A stretch of 64,000 nucleotides of DNA from Flavobacterium silvaticum (GTDB taxonomy: Bacteria > Bacteroidota > Bacteroidia > Flavobacteriales > Flavobacteriaceae): NCBI RefSeq assembly GCF_012911565.1, contig NZ_JAAMPU010000102.1, positions 62,001-126,000 of the forward strand. The letters are read 5' to 3'. Position 1 is the stretch's first letter. Each line of letters starts with the position of its first letter. Of the stretch, positions 56,001 to 64,000 are shown piece after piece. The notes under the pieces are model-generated. The model was not told the origin of the DNA. It searched no databases and saw only the letters and a list, made by a program, of their open reading frames with translations. The translations under genes were made by a program, and so were the position numbers.

Positions 56001-57679
56001 TGGATATCCGGGGATTTTTCCGCTGTCTGGCACTGTCCGCACTAGTTCTGCAGATTTCGTGCGGCACATCAAAATCACTGCATCATAAACCGCAGCTCGA
56101 AGGTTTTGACAGCATCCGGCCGGTCGTTGAAAAAGTATCTTCAGAAAAATTCATTTCGGGTAATAATTTCCTGCTGAAGAACAAGCAACAATTGTGGGAA
56201 CTTTACGTAACCGGCGATCCGTTGCACAGAGGTTTGGTGACAGGAGCCTTGGAAGATTCATTACTAAGGAAACAGGAAAAGGTTTTCTTCTCCAAAATCG
56301 AGGAAATCGTACCGTCCAAAGGGAAACAAAAGCTGTTGCGAAAGCTGCTTACATGGTACAACCGCAAATTATACCTGAACGTCCCGGAAGAATATAAAAC
56401 CGAAATCTATGGCGTTTCGCGCTATTCGTCACACGAATATGATTTTATCGGGCCGCCGTATCTGAGAAGCCTGTATTTGCACGGCGCCCACGATATCGGC
56501 CATGCGATGCAGGATCTGATGCTCGTAGGATGTTCGTCTTTTGCGGCCTGGGGCGATAAATCGGCCGATGGGAAACTGATCCTCGGACGTAATTTTGACT
56601 TTTATGCCGGAGATGATTTCGCCAAAGATAAAATCGTTTCTTTTGTAAAACCAGATTCCGGCCATGCATTCATGACGGTCACGTGGGCCGGAATGATCGG
56701 TGCCGTTTCCGGAATGAACGACCAGGGTTTGACCGTTACCATCAACGCTGGAAAATCCAAAATACCGCTGATCGCCAAAACCCCAATCTCAATCCTGACG
56801 CGCGAAATCCTGCAATATGCCTCAACGATTGATGAAGCCGTCTCCATCGCAAAAAAGCATGAGGTTTTTGTTTCGGAAGCCATTATGGTCGGAAGTGCCA
56901 AAGATGGGAAAGCCGCTTTGATTGAAGTGGCTCCGAAAGGTTTCGGGGTTTACGAAGTGCCGAATTCCGCAGATCAGTTGTTGTGTTCGAACCATTTCCA
57001 AAGTGAAAATTTAAAGAACGACAAACGGAATCTGGAACAGATTGAAAACAGCCATTCCAAATACCGTTATGAAAAGTTAGTCGAAGATTTTGATTTGAAT
57101 CCGAAGATTACCCCTGAAATAGCGGCCTCGATCCTTCGCGATACGGAAGCTTTGAAAGGCGGATTGCCACTTGGCTACGGAAACGAAAAAGCACTGAACC
57201 AGCTGTTGGCGCATCACGGCGTCATTTTCCAACCGAACGACCTCAAAGTCTGGGTTTCGGCGAATCCGTATCAATTGGGCGAAATGGTGTGTTATGACCT
57301 GAATACCATCTTCAACAAACCACATGATGCCAAAAAACTGGAAACGTTGGCTCAGACCCGATTTGATATCCCGCAAGATCCGTTCGTGAAATCGGAGGCG
57401 TTCAAAAACTACGAATTGTACCGGATCGAAGACCGTAAAATGGACGTTTTCCTTGAAAAAAAATCAGGTCTTTCCGATGCATTTGTCAAAAATTACCAAT
57501 CTTTGGATTCGGACCTTTGGATTGTGTATTTCAAACCGGGTCAATATTATTACGACACTAAAGAATACGCGAAGGCCAAAGTGGAGTTTGAAAAAGCGCT
57601 GACCAGGGAAATCACCACGCTTCCGGCCAAACAGCATATAGAAAAGTATCTCAAAAAGATTGACAGAAAACTGCGATGA
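56000..57679 (+). CDS. C45-type autoproteolytic acyltransferase/hydrolase lipoprotein
   Basis: The protein has 559 residues from ATG 56000. The lipoprotein signal ends in Q-I-S-C (Cys21). The Ntn-hydrolase core begins at Cys178 in L-V-G-C-S-S-F-A-A-W-G, followed by G-R-N-F-D-F, as in acyl-CoA:6-aminopenicillanate acyltransferases, where the Cys becomes N-terminal after self-cleavage. An envelope-anchored acyltransferase at the end of the pigment operon is a good candidate for the ester bond between aryl polyene acid and dialkylresorcinol; this is inference. The end overlaps the ligase gene by four bases. Confidence 0.84.
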   Translation: MDIRGFFRCLALSALVLQISCGTSKSLHHKPQLEGFDSIRPVVEKVSSEKFISGNNFLLKNKQQLWELYVTGDPLHRGLVTGALEDSLLRKQEKVFFSKIEEIVPSKGKQKLLRKLLTWYNRKLYLNVPEEYKTEIYGVSRYSSHEYDFIGPPYLRSLYLHGAHDIGHAMQDLMLVGCSSFAAWGDKSADGKLILGRNFDFYAGDDFAKDKIVSFVKPDSGHAFMTVTWAGMIGAVSGMNDQGLTVTINAGKSKIPLIAKTPISILTREILQYASTIDEAVSIAKKHEVFVSEAIMVGSAKDGKAALIEVAPKGFGVYEVPNSADQLLCSNHFQSENLKNDKRNLEQIENSHSKYRYEKLVEDFDLNPKITPEIAASILRDTEALKGGLPLGYGNEKALNQLLAHHGVIFQPNDLKVWVSANPYQLGEMVCYDLNTIFNKPHDAKKLETLAQTRFDIPQDPFVKSEAFKNYELYRIEDRKMDVFLEKKSGLSDAFVKNYQSLDSDLWIVYFKPGQYYYDTKEYAKAKVEFEKALTREITTLPAKQHIEKYLKKIDRKLR

Positions 57680-58962
57680 TCCCAAAAATAGAAATGGCGC
57701 CGCCAGACGAAATCCGTGAATTCCAGCAAAAGGAATTGACGAGAACGTTGTTTTATGTTGCACAAAATTCTCCGTATTACAGCCGGTTATTCTCTGAAAA
57801 GAACATCGATGTCAAGTCAATCAGGTCACTCGAAGATTTACACAAACTTCCGTTCACCACAAAAGCCGACATCCAGCAATTCAACGACGATTTCCTGTGT
57901 GTCCCATCGAATAAAATCATCGATTACGCCACGACTTCGGGAACATTAGGCGATCCGGTGACGTTTGGACAGACCGATGCGGATCTGGACCGATTGGCGT
58001 ATAACGAAGCCATTTCGTTCGACTGCGCTGGAATAAAAGAAGGCGATGTGGTCCAATTGATGACCACAATAGACCGCCGTTTTATGGCTGGGCTTGCCTA
58101 TTTTTTAGGCCTGAGGAAGATGAAAGTCGGAGTCATTCGCGTTGGTGCCGGAATCCCCGAACTGCAATGGGATTCGATCCGGAAGTACAGACCCACGCAC
58201 CTGATCACGGTTCCGTCATTTTTGCTGAAGCTTATAGAATACGCCGAAGCACATGGCATCGATTACAAAAACTCAGGTATAAAAGGGGCTGTTTGTATTG
58301 GAGAAGCCTTGCGCAACCAGGATTTTTCAGACAGTACGTTATCACGCAAAATCGCAGAAAAGTGGGATATCAAACTGTATTCGACTTATGCATCGACCGA
58401 AATGAGTACCGCGTTTACCGAATGTGAACATGCCATCGGCGGCCATCATCACCCCGAACTTATCATTGTCGAAACCATCGGGGATGATGATAAACCTGTG
58501 CCTGAAGGACAGCCGGGCGAACTGGTCATTACGACTTTAGGTGTCGAAGGCATGCCGCTGGTTCGTTTCAAAACCGGCGATATTGTCCAGATCCATCGCG
58601 AACCCTGCAACTGCGGACGAAATACGCTTCGTGTCGGGCCAGTCCTGGGTCGCAAACAGCAAATGATCAAATACAAAGGAACGACGCTTTATCCGCCGGC
58701 AATGACTGATGTTCTCAATGGTTTTGGGAATATCGAGGCACATATCATAGAGATTTCCACCAACGACCTCGGAACCGATGAAATCATCATAAAACTCGCC
58801 GTCAAGGAACAATCGGAAGAATTCCTGCGCGAAATCAAAGACCATTTCCGGGCCAAGTTGCGCGTTACCCCAAAAATCGAATTCACGACAAAGGAAACCC
58901 TTGCGCCAATCATCAATAACCCGATGAGCCGGAAACCGGTTACGTTTTTCGATTACAGATAA
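57676..58962 (+). CDS. Phenylacetate-CoA ligase-like adenylating enzyme
   Basis: This 428-residue PaaK-type ligase has the N-terminal A-Q-N-S-P-Y-Y-S-R-L-F, Y-A-T-T-S-G-T-L-G-D-P (ATP loop), Y-A-S-T-E-M-S-T and the hinge T-G-D-I-V. It probably activates 4-coumarate made by TAL for loading to a carrier protein. It closes the operon, 31.5 kb after tal. Confidence 0.9.
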   Translation: MIPKIEMAPPDEIREFQQKELTRTLFYVAQNSPYYSRLFSEKNIDVKSIRSLEDLHKLPFTTKADIQQFNDDFLCVPSNKIIDYATTSGTLGDPVTFGQTDADLDRLAYNEAISFDCAGIKEGDVVQLMTTIDRRFMAGLAYFLGLRKMKVGVIRVGAGIPELQWDSIRKYRPTHLITVPSFLLKLIEYAEAHGIDYKNSGIKGAVCIGEALRNQDFSDSTLSRKIAEKWDIKLYSTYASTEMSTAFTECEHAIGGHHHPELIIVETIGDDDKPVPEGQPGELVITTLGVEGMPLVRFKTGDIVQIHREPCNCGRNTLRVGPVLGRKQQMIKYKGTTLYPPAMTDVLNGFGNIEAHIIEISTNDLGTDEIIIKLAVKEQSEEFLREIKDHFRAKLRVTPKIEFTTKETLAPIINNPMSRKPVTFFDYR

Positions 58963-58990
58963 ATGTAGAGACGTAACACTATTGGCAAAA

Positions 58991-59021
58991 GAGATACTAT
59001 TATGACTGTAAATAGTGTCTC
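58991..59021. other. 11-bp hairpin directly before a start codon
   Basis: GAGATACTATT (58991-59001) pairs with AATAGTGTCTC (59011-59021) with one G-T wobble and a 9-base loop. The next base starts the ATG of the oxidoreductase at 59022. There is no T-run, so a classical terminator is unlikely. It could mark the operon end or cover the start site of the next gene. Confidence 0.6.
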
Positions 59022-60179
59022 ATGAAAAAAATTTCACGGCGTTCGTTTGTAAATAAGTTCGGGCTTGGCGTTGGTGCTTCCATTGCCATCACGACTCTTC
59101 CTTCTTTTTTGCTCCCAACCGAAAATCCTAAAAGGCCATATTCCGGAAAAAAACTGAATATTGCGCTATGCGGTTTGGGAAATTATGCGTCAATGCTGGC
59201 TTCGGGAATAGAAGCTTCTACGTATTGCAAACTCGCGGGTATTGTTACCGGAACGCCCGCAAAGGCTTCAGCATGGAAAAAGCAATTCAATATTCCGGAA
59301 AAGAATAGTTATAATTATCAGAATTTCGACCAGATCGTAAACAACAAAGACATCGATCTCGTGTATATCGTACTGCCGAACGGGCTGCACAAGGAATTCA
59401 CCATACGCGCCGCAAAAGCCGGTAAACACGTCATTACAGAAAAGCCCATGGCCATTTCAGTCGAAGATTGCAAGGAAATGATCAAGACCTGTGATGAACA
59501 CAACGTTCAGCTTGCGGTCGGCTACAGATTGCATTATGAGCCGTATCATATTGAAATCAAAAGGCTGGGCCAGGAAAAAGTTTTTGGCCAGGTGCGGTTT
59601 ATTGGCGCCTCACTCGGTTACAAAACCTACGACACCGTGAATCTGCAAACACACCTTGACAAATCAGATCCTGCCGAATGGCGCTTAAACAAAAAATTAT
59701 CGGGAGGCGGACCTTTGATGGATCTCGGGATTTACTGCATCCAAAGCTGCCGGTATGTCCTTGGTGAAGAACCTGTTGCCGTTACAGCTCAGTTCGGCCC
59801 TGTCCACGATAAAATCAGGTTTTCCGAGACCGAAGAAACCATCATCTGGCAAATGGAATTCCCGAGCGGAGCCGTAGCCAATTGCGAGACTTCGTGCGGC
59901 TTTAACATCGATAAATTCCACGCATCGGCAGATGAAGGCTTCTTTGAACTGAGTCCGGCCCTGAGTTACGGCCCGTTTGCGGGACGAACTTCAGAGAAAG
60001 AATTAAAATTCCCAACGATAAACCAACAGCAGACTCAGTTGGACGAAATTGCCAGGTTGCTTCTCGAAAACAAAAAGCTTCCGGACCATATCACCGGACA
60101 CGAAGGCCTAAAAGACATAAAGATCATCAATGCCATTTATGAAGCGGCTCAAACCGGAACAAAGGTTTGGCTTAAATAA
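59022..60179 (+). CDS. Gfo/Idh/MocA family oxidoreductase with Tat-like signal
   Basis: This 385-residue protein has a twin-arginine leader S-R-R-S-F-V-N-K-F-G with a hydrophobic stretch, then a Rossmann domain (A-L-C-G-L-G-N-Y) with E-K-P-M-A and a C-terminal sugar-binding domain (G-G-G-P-L-M-D-L-G-I-Y). Such proteins oxidise or reduce sugars with NAD(P) bound before export through Tat. It lies 59 bases after the flexirubin operon, probably outside the pathway. Confidence 0.88.
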   Translation: MKKISRRSFVNKFGLGVGASIAITTLPSFLLPTENPKRPYSGKKLNIALCGLGNYASMLASGIEASTYCKLAGIVTGTPAKASAWKKQFNIPEKNSYNYQNFDQIVNNKDIDLVYIVLPNGLHKEFTIRAAKAGKHVITEKPMAISVEDCKEMIKTCDEHNVQLAVGYRLHYEPYHIEIKRLGQEKVFGQVRFIGASLGYKTYDTVNLQTHLDKSDPAEWRLNKKLSGGGPLMDLGIYCIQSCRYVLGEEPVAVTAQFGPVHDKIRFSETEETIIWQMEFPSGAVANCETSCGFNIDKFHASADEGFFELSPALSYGPFAGRTSEKELKFPTINQQQTQLDEIARLLLENKKLPDHITGHEGLKDIKIINAIYEAAQTGTKVWLK

Positions 60180-60189
60180 GAGCGTTTTT

Positions 60190-60400
60190 ATGTTTTGGGC
60201 GCGTCCCAGCCAATAACCTTTCAGTTTCAGGAAATACTTGGTTTGGCTGGGTCAGGCTGACCCGCTCCTGATCCTCGCGGGTAAACCGCTCGCATTGCTT
60301 CGCCAATCCGGCTAAAGCCTCGGGTCTTCGCGCATCAGGTCCGTGCGACTTTCGACTTTTGAGATTAGCTTCGCTCGATTCGTAAATAAATTACTCGGGT
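60190..60400. repeat. Structured GC-rich intergenic element
   Basis: The gap between the oxidoreductase and dusB is rich in inverted repeats: CCCAGCCAA (60205-60213) with TTGGCTGGG (60243-60251), and GGGTCA (60249-60254) with TGACCC (60258-60263). Several CGC-rich motifs follow. It has no gene and resembles the dispersed non-coding repeats seen between Flavobacterium genes. Its identity as a repeat family cannot be shown from one copy. Confidence 0.45.
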
Positions 60401-60414
60401 CAACTTTTCCACCG

Positions 60415-60422
60415 TACCTTTG
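60415..60422 (+). promoter_or_regulatory. -7 box of dusB, near-leaderless
   Basis: TACCTTTG is an exact -7 consensus only four bases before the ATG at 60427. Transcription from it would begin at or near the start codon. Confidence 0.5.
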
Positions 60423-60426
60423 CCGA

Positions 60427-61419
60427 ATGGTAAAAATCGGTAACATAGAACTTCCTGAATTCCCGTTGTTGCTCGCACCTATGGAAGATGTGAGCGATCC
60501 GCCTTTCCGTCGCCTGTGCAAAACGCATGGAGCCGATTTGATGTTCTCGGAATTCATATCAAGCGAAGGACTCATTCGCGATGCCATCAAAAGCCGCCAG
60601 AAACTCGATATTTTCGATTATGAAAGACCTGTCGGTATCCAGATTTTTGGAGGCGATGAAGAGGCGATGGCTTTGTCTTCCAAAATAGTTTCTGCCGTAA
60701 ATCCGGATTTGATCGATATCAATTTTGGCTGTCCGGTGAAGAAAGTCGTATGCAAAGGGGCGGGAGCTGCCGTTCTCAAAGATGTAGATCTCATGGTTCG
60801 GTTGACGAAAGCCGTAATCGATTCAACTAATTTACCCGTCACCGTAAAAACACGTTTGGGTTGGGACGAAAATTCAATCAACATCGATGAGGTTGCCGAA
60901 AGATTGCAGGACATTGGCGTAAAAGCACTATCTATCCACGGCAGGACGCGCGCCCAATTATACAAAGGAGAAGCCGATTGGTCTCATATCGCAAGAGTCA
61001 AAAACAATCCGCGTATCACCATGCCGATCTTTGGAAACGGCGACATCGATTCGGTGGAAAAAGCACTCGAATACAAAAACAAATACGGTGTCGACGGAAT
61101 CATGATTGGCCGCGCCGCCATTGGTTATCCGTGGATTTTCAACGAGATAAAGCATTATTTCAAGACAGGTGAAAAATTGGCCCCGCCAACCATGTCCGAC
61201 AGGATAGAAGCGGCCCAAAACCACCTGACCTGGGCCATGGAATGGAAAGGCGAATGGGTCGGGATCGTGGAAACGCGCCGGCATTACACCAATTACTTCA
61301 AGGGAATCCCGAACTTCAAGGAATACCGCCAGAAGCTTGTCACCACAGATAATGCTGTCGGATTGCATCAGGTTTTCGATGAAATACGCGACGTATTTTC
61401 GGGTTACGAATTCGTTTAG
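60427..61419 (+). CDS. dusB: tRNA-dihydrouridine synthase
   Basis: This 330-residue FMN enzyme reduces uridines in tRNA D-loops. Signatures are L-A-P-M-E-D-V-S-D-P-P-F-R, N-F-G-C-P-V-K-K-V with the active-site Cys in V-V-C-K-G-A-G-A, H-G-R-T-R and G-N-G-D-I. The start at MVKIGNIELPEFPLLL (60427) matches the family and the -7 box just upstream. Confidence 0.95.
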   Translation: MVKIGNIELPEFPLLLAPMEDVSDPPFRRLCKTHGADLMFSEFISSEGLIRDAIKSRQKLDIFDYERPVGIQIFGGDEEAMALSSKIVSAVNPDLIDINFGCPVKKVVCKGAGAAVLKDVDLMVRLTKAVIDSTNLPVTVKTRLGWDENSINIDEVAERLQDIGVKALSIHGRTRAQLYKGEADWSHIARVKNNPRITMPIFGNGDIDSVEKALEYKNKYGVDGIMIGRAAIGYPWIFNEIKHYFKTGEKLAPPTMSDRIEAAQNHLTWAMEWKGEWVGIVETRRHYTNYFKGIPNFKEYRQKLVTTDNAVGLHQVFDEIRDVFSGYEFV

Positions 61420-61436
61420 ATACTGTTTCGGAAGAA

Positions 61437-62633
61437 CTACTCGAACAACTTTTTATTGACACGAGAAGAAGCGACGAGAGACGCAATAAATCCCAATGCC
61501 ATGATTGTCGCGAGAACCACGAGTATGTTTTCAATTCGGAAAGCTACCGGATAGGCGAGGCTAGGTGTAATCATCACGAATTGGAATTTCTGTTGGGCTG
61601 CGACCAATGCACCTCCGATTCCGAGCCCGATAAGCCCACCGACAAAGCTGAGCAAACTTCCCTGAAGGATAAAAATCTGTCGTAATTCACCTGAACCCGC
61701 ACCCAAATGGAGCATGGTTTTAAGGTTGTGCCTTTTATCCAAAATCATCATGTATAAAGCACCGACGAGGTTGAAAAGCGCAATGATGAGTACTAAAGTG
61801 AAAATGAGGTAAACAGCCAGATTTTCTGTGTTGAGCATGCGATAAAGCGATTCGTTTAACTGTTCTCGGGTGCGGATAGTCGTACCGGGAAGTATTTTGT
61901 GGATTTCAGAAACGATATGTTCCGTATTGGCCGTTGGCGTTGTTTTGAACTCCAGAGCCGAAACTTTATCGGTATCCAGATCCAACATGATTTGGGTCAA
62001 AGATAAATCGGCGAATACGTATTTGTTGTCGAGTTCTTCGCTTATGGCATATTCTCCTACAGGTGCCAGTACTACACGCCGGAACGCATCGTCCACATTC
62101 TCGATGTCTCCTTTTCCGGGTCTCGGGATATAGGCTTGGAATGGATTGCTGTAATTGAAAAGACTAGCAGACAGGTTATTCGCGATTCCATGGCCCATAA
62201 CGACCTGTATGGATTTCGGTTCAAGCCATTGTCCCTGCAACAAGGCTTTATGCACGGCATTTACTTGGGGGAAAATACTGTCCACACCTTTGAGCCAGGC
62301 AATCTGTTCTTTTTGGTCGAAAACGAAAAGAACACGTTCTTCTATGACGCGGCTGGTTTTGGAAATACCATCTATTTTATTGAGTCTGGCAACAGTTTCG
62401 GGAGAAACCGACATGATTTTGCCTTTTGTGGGAAATGCTTTTAAATCCGGATCAAAATCATTGCTGAATGAAAGGGAGAACTCACGTAATCCGCTAAAGA
62501 CAGAAAGGAAAAGGAACAAAGCCGCTGCGCCGACGATGATGCTCAACGATGCAATTCCGTTGATGATGTTGATCGCATTGTTTTTACTTGAGCTCCTTAA
62601 ATAGCGCCTGGCGATGTACAGCGAAAAATTCAC
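61437..62633 (-). CDS. LolC/LolE-type ABC permease
   Basis: This 398-residue protein starts with GTG at 62633. One N-terminal helix (about 22-45) is followed by a MacB-like periplasmic domain and three C-terminal helices, the FtsX/LolCE layout; L-Y-I-A-R-R-Y-L at the start is typical. It probably extracts lipoproteins or lipids from the inner membrane. The start overlaps the rbfA stop by one base. Confidence 0.88.
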   Translation of the reverse strand: MNFSLYIARRYLRSSSKNNAINIINGIASLSIIVGAAALFLFLSVFSGLREFSLSFSNDFDPDLKAFPTKGKIMSVSPETVARLNKIDGISKTSRVIEERVLFVFDQKEQIAWLKGVDSIFPQVNAVHKALLQGQWLEPKSIQVVMGHGIANNLSASLFNYSNPFQAYIPRPGKGDIENVDDAFRRVVLAPVGEYAISEELDNKYVFADLSLTQIMLDLDTDKVSALEFKTTPTANTEHIVSEIHKILPGTTIRTREQLNESLYRMLNTENLAVYLIFTLVLIIALFNLVGALYMMILDKRHNLKTMLHLGAGSGELRQIFILQGSLLSFVGGLIGLGIGGALVAAQQKFQFVMITPSLAYPVAFRIENILVVLATIMALGFIASLVASSRVNKKLFE

Positions 62634-63025
62634 TAGGCTTTTTTGCGACGAATTAGAAGTTCAGGATTTTCGACCGGGTTTTCCTGTCCTTTGAGTGCCT
62701 GGTCGATTTTTTCAATGTAATCGAGCGAATCATCGAGATAGAACGAAAGGTTCGGCACTTTGCGGAGCTGCAACTTTACACGTTGCGATAAATCGTGTTT
62801 GATCAGAGGTGTATTCGACTTTATGGCCGCGAGTGTCTCAGCAGCTTTTTCCTGAGGAAAGATACTCAGGTGGACAGAAGCGACCGACAAATCTGTGGTG
62901 ACACTTACTTTTGAAACCGAAATGATCAGGTTCGAAATGTTGTTCCTGCGCACTTCGCCCTGTAAAATGTCTACCAGATCTTTTTGGAGCACCGTCCCGA
63001 TTTTCTTTTGTCTGTTCGTTTCCAT
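62633..63025 (-). CDS. rbfA: Ribosome-binding factor A
   Basis: The protein has 130 residues from METNRQKKIG (63025). It has a KH-like fold with L-I-I-S-V-S-K-V-S-V-T-T-D-L-S-V-A and the C-terminal L-R-K-V-P-N-L-S-F-Y-L-D-D-S. It matures the 30S subunit 5' end. The open frame runs 200 codons further upstream, but that part is opposite the epimerase gene and is not coding. Confidence 0.94.
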   Translation of the reverse strand: METNRQKKIGTVLQKDLVDILQGEVRRNNISNLIISVSKVSVTTDLSVASVHLSIFPQEKAAETLAAIKSNTPLIKHDLSQRVKLQLRKVPNLSFYLDDSLDYIEKIDQALKGQENPVENPELLIRRKKA

Positions 63026-63043
63026 AGGGCAAAAATACGGATA

Positions 63044-63073
63044 AGTCGAAAGTCGAAAGTCAAAAGTCGAAAG
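63044..63073. repeat. Short AGTCGAA(A)-type tandem repeats
   Basis: Three perfect and one changed copy of GTCGAAA (one reads GTCAAAA) lie between the divergent rbfA and epimerase genes. Similar simple repeats are common in Flavobacterium spacers. Confidence 0.6.
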
Positions 63074-63118
63074 AAATTGGTGAGAAGAACAGTATCTTCG
63101 GGTTGAAAATCTTGAATA

Positions 63119-63529
63119 ATGAACAAAATCGAACACATTGGCATCGCGGTAAAAGAGTTGAATGCATCGAACACGTTGTTTGAAAAACTGCTCGGCGTGC
63201 CACACTATAAAAAAGAAGAAGTGGAAAGTGAAGGGGTAAAGACATCGTTTTTCCAGGCCGGACCAAATAAAATCGAATTGCTCGAAGCGACGAATCCGGA
63301 AAGCCCGATTGCTAAATTCCTTGAAAAGAAAGGCGAAGGCATACATCATATTGCTTTTGATGTGGCCGATATCCATGCAGAAATAGCCCGATTGAAATCT
63401 GAAGGTTTTATCCTGATCAATGAAATACCAAAGAAAGGAGCTGATAATAAGCTGGTTGTTTTCCTTCATCCGAAAGCGACGAATGGTGTACTGATAGAAC
63501 TCTGTCAGGAGATAAGATCGGAAGTTTGA
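63119..63529 (+). CDS. mce: Methylmalonyl-CoA epimerase
   Basis: This 136-residue VOC-fold protein has metal ligands in I-E-H-I-G-I-A-V, H-H-I-A-F-D-V and V-L-I-E-L. It interconverts R and S methylmalonyl-CoA in propionate metabolism. It is divergent from rbfA. Confidence 0.92.
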   Translation: MNKIEHIGIAVKELNASNTLFEKLLGVPHYKKEEVESEGVKTSFFQAGPNKIELLEATNPESPIAKFLEKKGEGIHHIAFDVADIHAEIARLKSEGFILINEIPKKGADNKLVVFLHPKATNGVLIELCQEIRSEV

Positions 63530-63603
63530 AGATTGGAAGATCGGGAGAACAGGGAAACGTCTCAATCTTCTGAACTTCCGATCTACCCAACTCCAAACTT
63601 CCT

Positions 63604-63611
63604 TACCTTTG
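63604..63611 (+). promoter_or_regulatory. -7 box of queD, near-leaderless
   Basis: TACCTTTG is an exact -7 consensus four bases before the ATG at 63616, the same arrangement as dusB. Confidence 0.45.
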
Positions 63612-63615
63612 CCCC

Positions 63616-64000
63616 ATGCCAAAAATCCGTATCACCAAACAATTCACGTTCGAAACCGGGCACGCGCTCTATGGTTACGATGGGAAATGCAAAAATGTCC
63701 ATGGACACAGTTATAAACTTTCGGTAACTGTAATTGGTGAACCTATATCTGACAACGCCAATGTCAAATATGGAATGGTCATCGATTTCACCGATCTCAA
63801 ACGCATCGTCAAAGAAGAAATCGTCGATCAGTTCGACCACGCGACCGTGTTCAATAAAAATACGCCCCATGTGGAACTCGCCGCCGAACTCCAGACGCGA
63901 GGCCATCATGTGATCCTGGTCGATTACCAGCCGACGAGTGAGAATATGGTCATCGATTTTTCAAATAAGATAAAGGCACGGCTTCCACATAACATCGCTT
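63616..64000 (+). CDS. queD: 6-carboxytetrahydropterin synthase, N-terminal part (runs off window)
   Basis: This QueD/PTPS-family gene is open to the window end. Zinc ligands His16 (E-T-G-H-A), His29 and His31 (V-H-G-H-S-Y) and the catalytic Cys25 are visible, followed by G-M-V-I-D-F-T-D-L-K and F-D-H. It makes a precursor of queuosine. The start follows a -7 box by four bases. Confidence 0.93.
   Translation, partial: MPKIRITKQFTFETGHALYGYDGKCKNVHGHSYKLSVTVIGEPISDNANVKYGMVIDFTDLKRIVKEEIVDQFDHATVFNKNTPHVELAAELQTRGHHVILVDYQPTSENMVIDFSNKIKARLPHNIA

Noticed and set aside
63026..63622. Upstream extension of rbfA to over 320 codons
   Set aside because: The extra part is antisense to the epimerase gene and unlike RbfA; the family start is at 63025.
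1..64000. tRNA, rRNA and CRISPR arrays
   Set aside because: I scanned the intergenic regions and found no TFC-loop motif with a matching acceptor stem, no rRNA sequence and no spaced direct repeats.

Overview
The window reads as a chromosomal segment of a Flavobacteriaceae bacterium (Flavobacterium-like, Bacteroidota). The signs are a type IX secretion sorting tail, Bacteroidota promoters (-7 TAnnTTTG, -33 TTTG), a single-chain glycyl-tRNA synthetase, TPR-containing sensor kinases and, above all, a complete flexirubin (aryl polyene-dialkylresorcinol) locus. No rRNA, tRNA, CRISPR array or intact insertion sequence was found.

Layout. 1-8 kb: a pair of secreted proteins (one with a T9SS tail), a GH92 alpha-mannosidase gene broken by a one-base deletion, an omega-amidase, an Ig-like lipoprotein and ComF. 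8-11 kb: glycyl-tRNA synthetase, then a low-GC two-gene module made of a P63C-like protein and a degenerate IS1595-type zinc-ribbon protein. 11-18 kb: a signalling region with a LytTR regulator whose receiver is degenerate, a small secreted protein built of four 19-residue repeats, and two consecutive TPR sensor kinase/response regulator pairs. The first pair and the sensor half of the second kinase lie in a very AT-rich block that ends abruptly inside the second kinase gene. 18-26 kb: thiL, DinB, a WYL regulator, small unknowns, lepA and two paralogous secreted proteins.

26-59 kb is the flexirubin locus. A divergent halogenase-like flavoprotein sits next to a tyrosine ammonia-lyase gene, which begins a run of about 32 same-strand genes with mostly overlapping or short junctions. 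Tyrosine is deaminated to 4-coumarate (TAL) and activated (PaaK-like ligase). It is then extended on two acyl carrier proteins by ketosynthases with chain-length-factor-like partners, FabG and three hotdog dehydratases, giving the aryl polyene. DarA and DarB make the dialkylresorcinol. Candidate enzymes for joining the halves are an LpxL-like acyltransferase, a C45-type acyltransferase lipoprotein, a BtrH-like protein and an MMPL-PlsC fusion. An ABC transporter, the MMPL exporter, a LolA-like carrier, a lipoprotein and a beta-barrel suggest delivery to the outer membrane.

59-64 kb returns to ordinary genes: a Gfo/Idh/MocA oxidoreductase, a structured GC-rich intergenic element, dusB, a LolC/E-type permease, rbfA, methylmalonyl-CoA epimerase and the start of queD.

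The most interesting points are the repeat-peptide and periplasmic-TPR kinase locus with its mosaic kinase, the complementary loss of catalytic residues in two flexirubin dehydratases, and the degenerate transposase-derived two-gene module.
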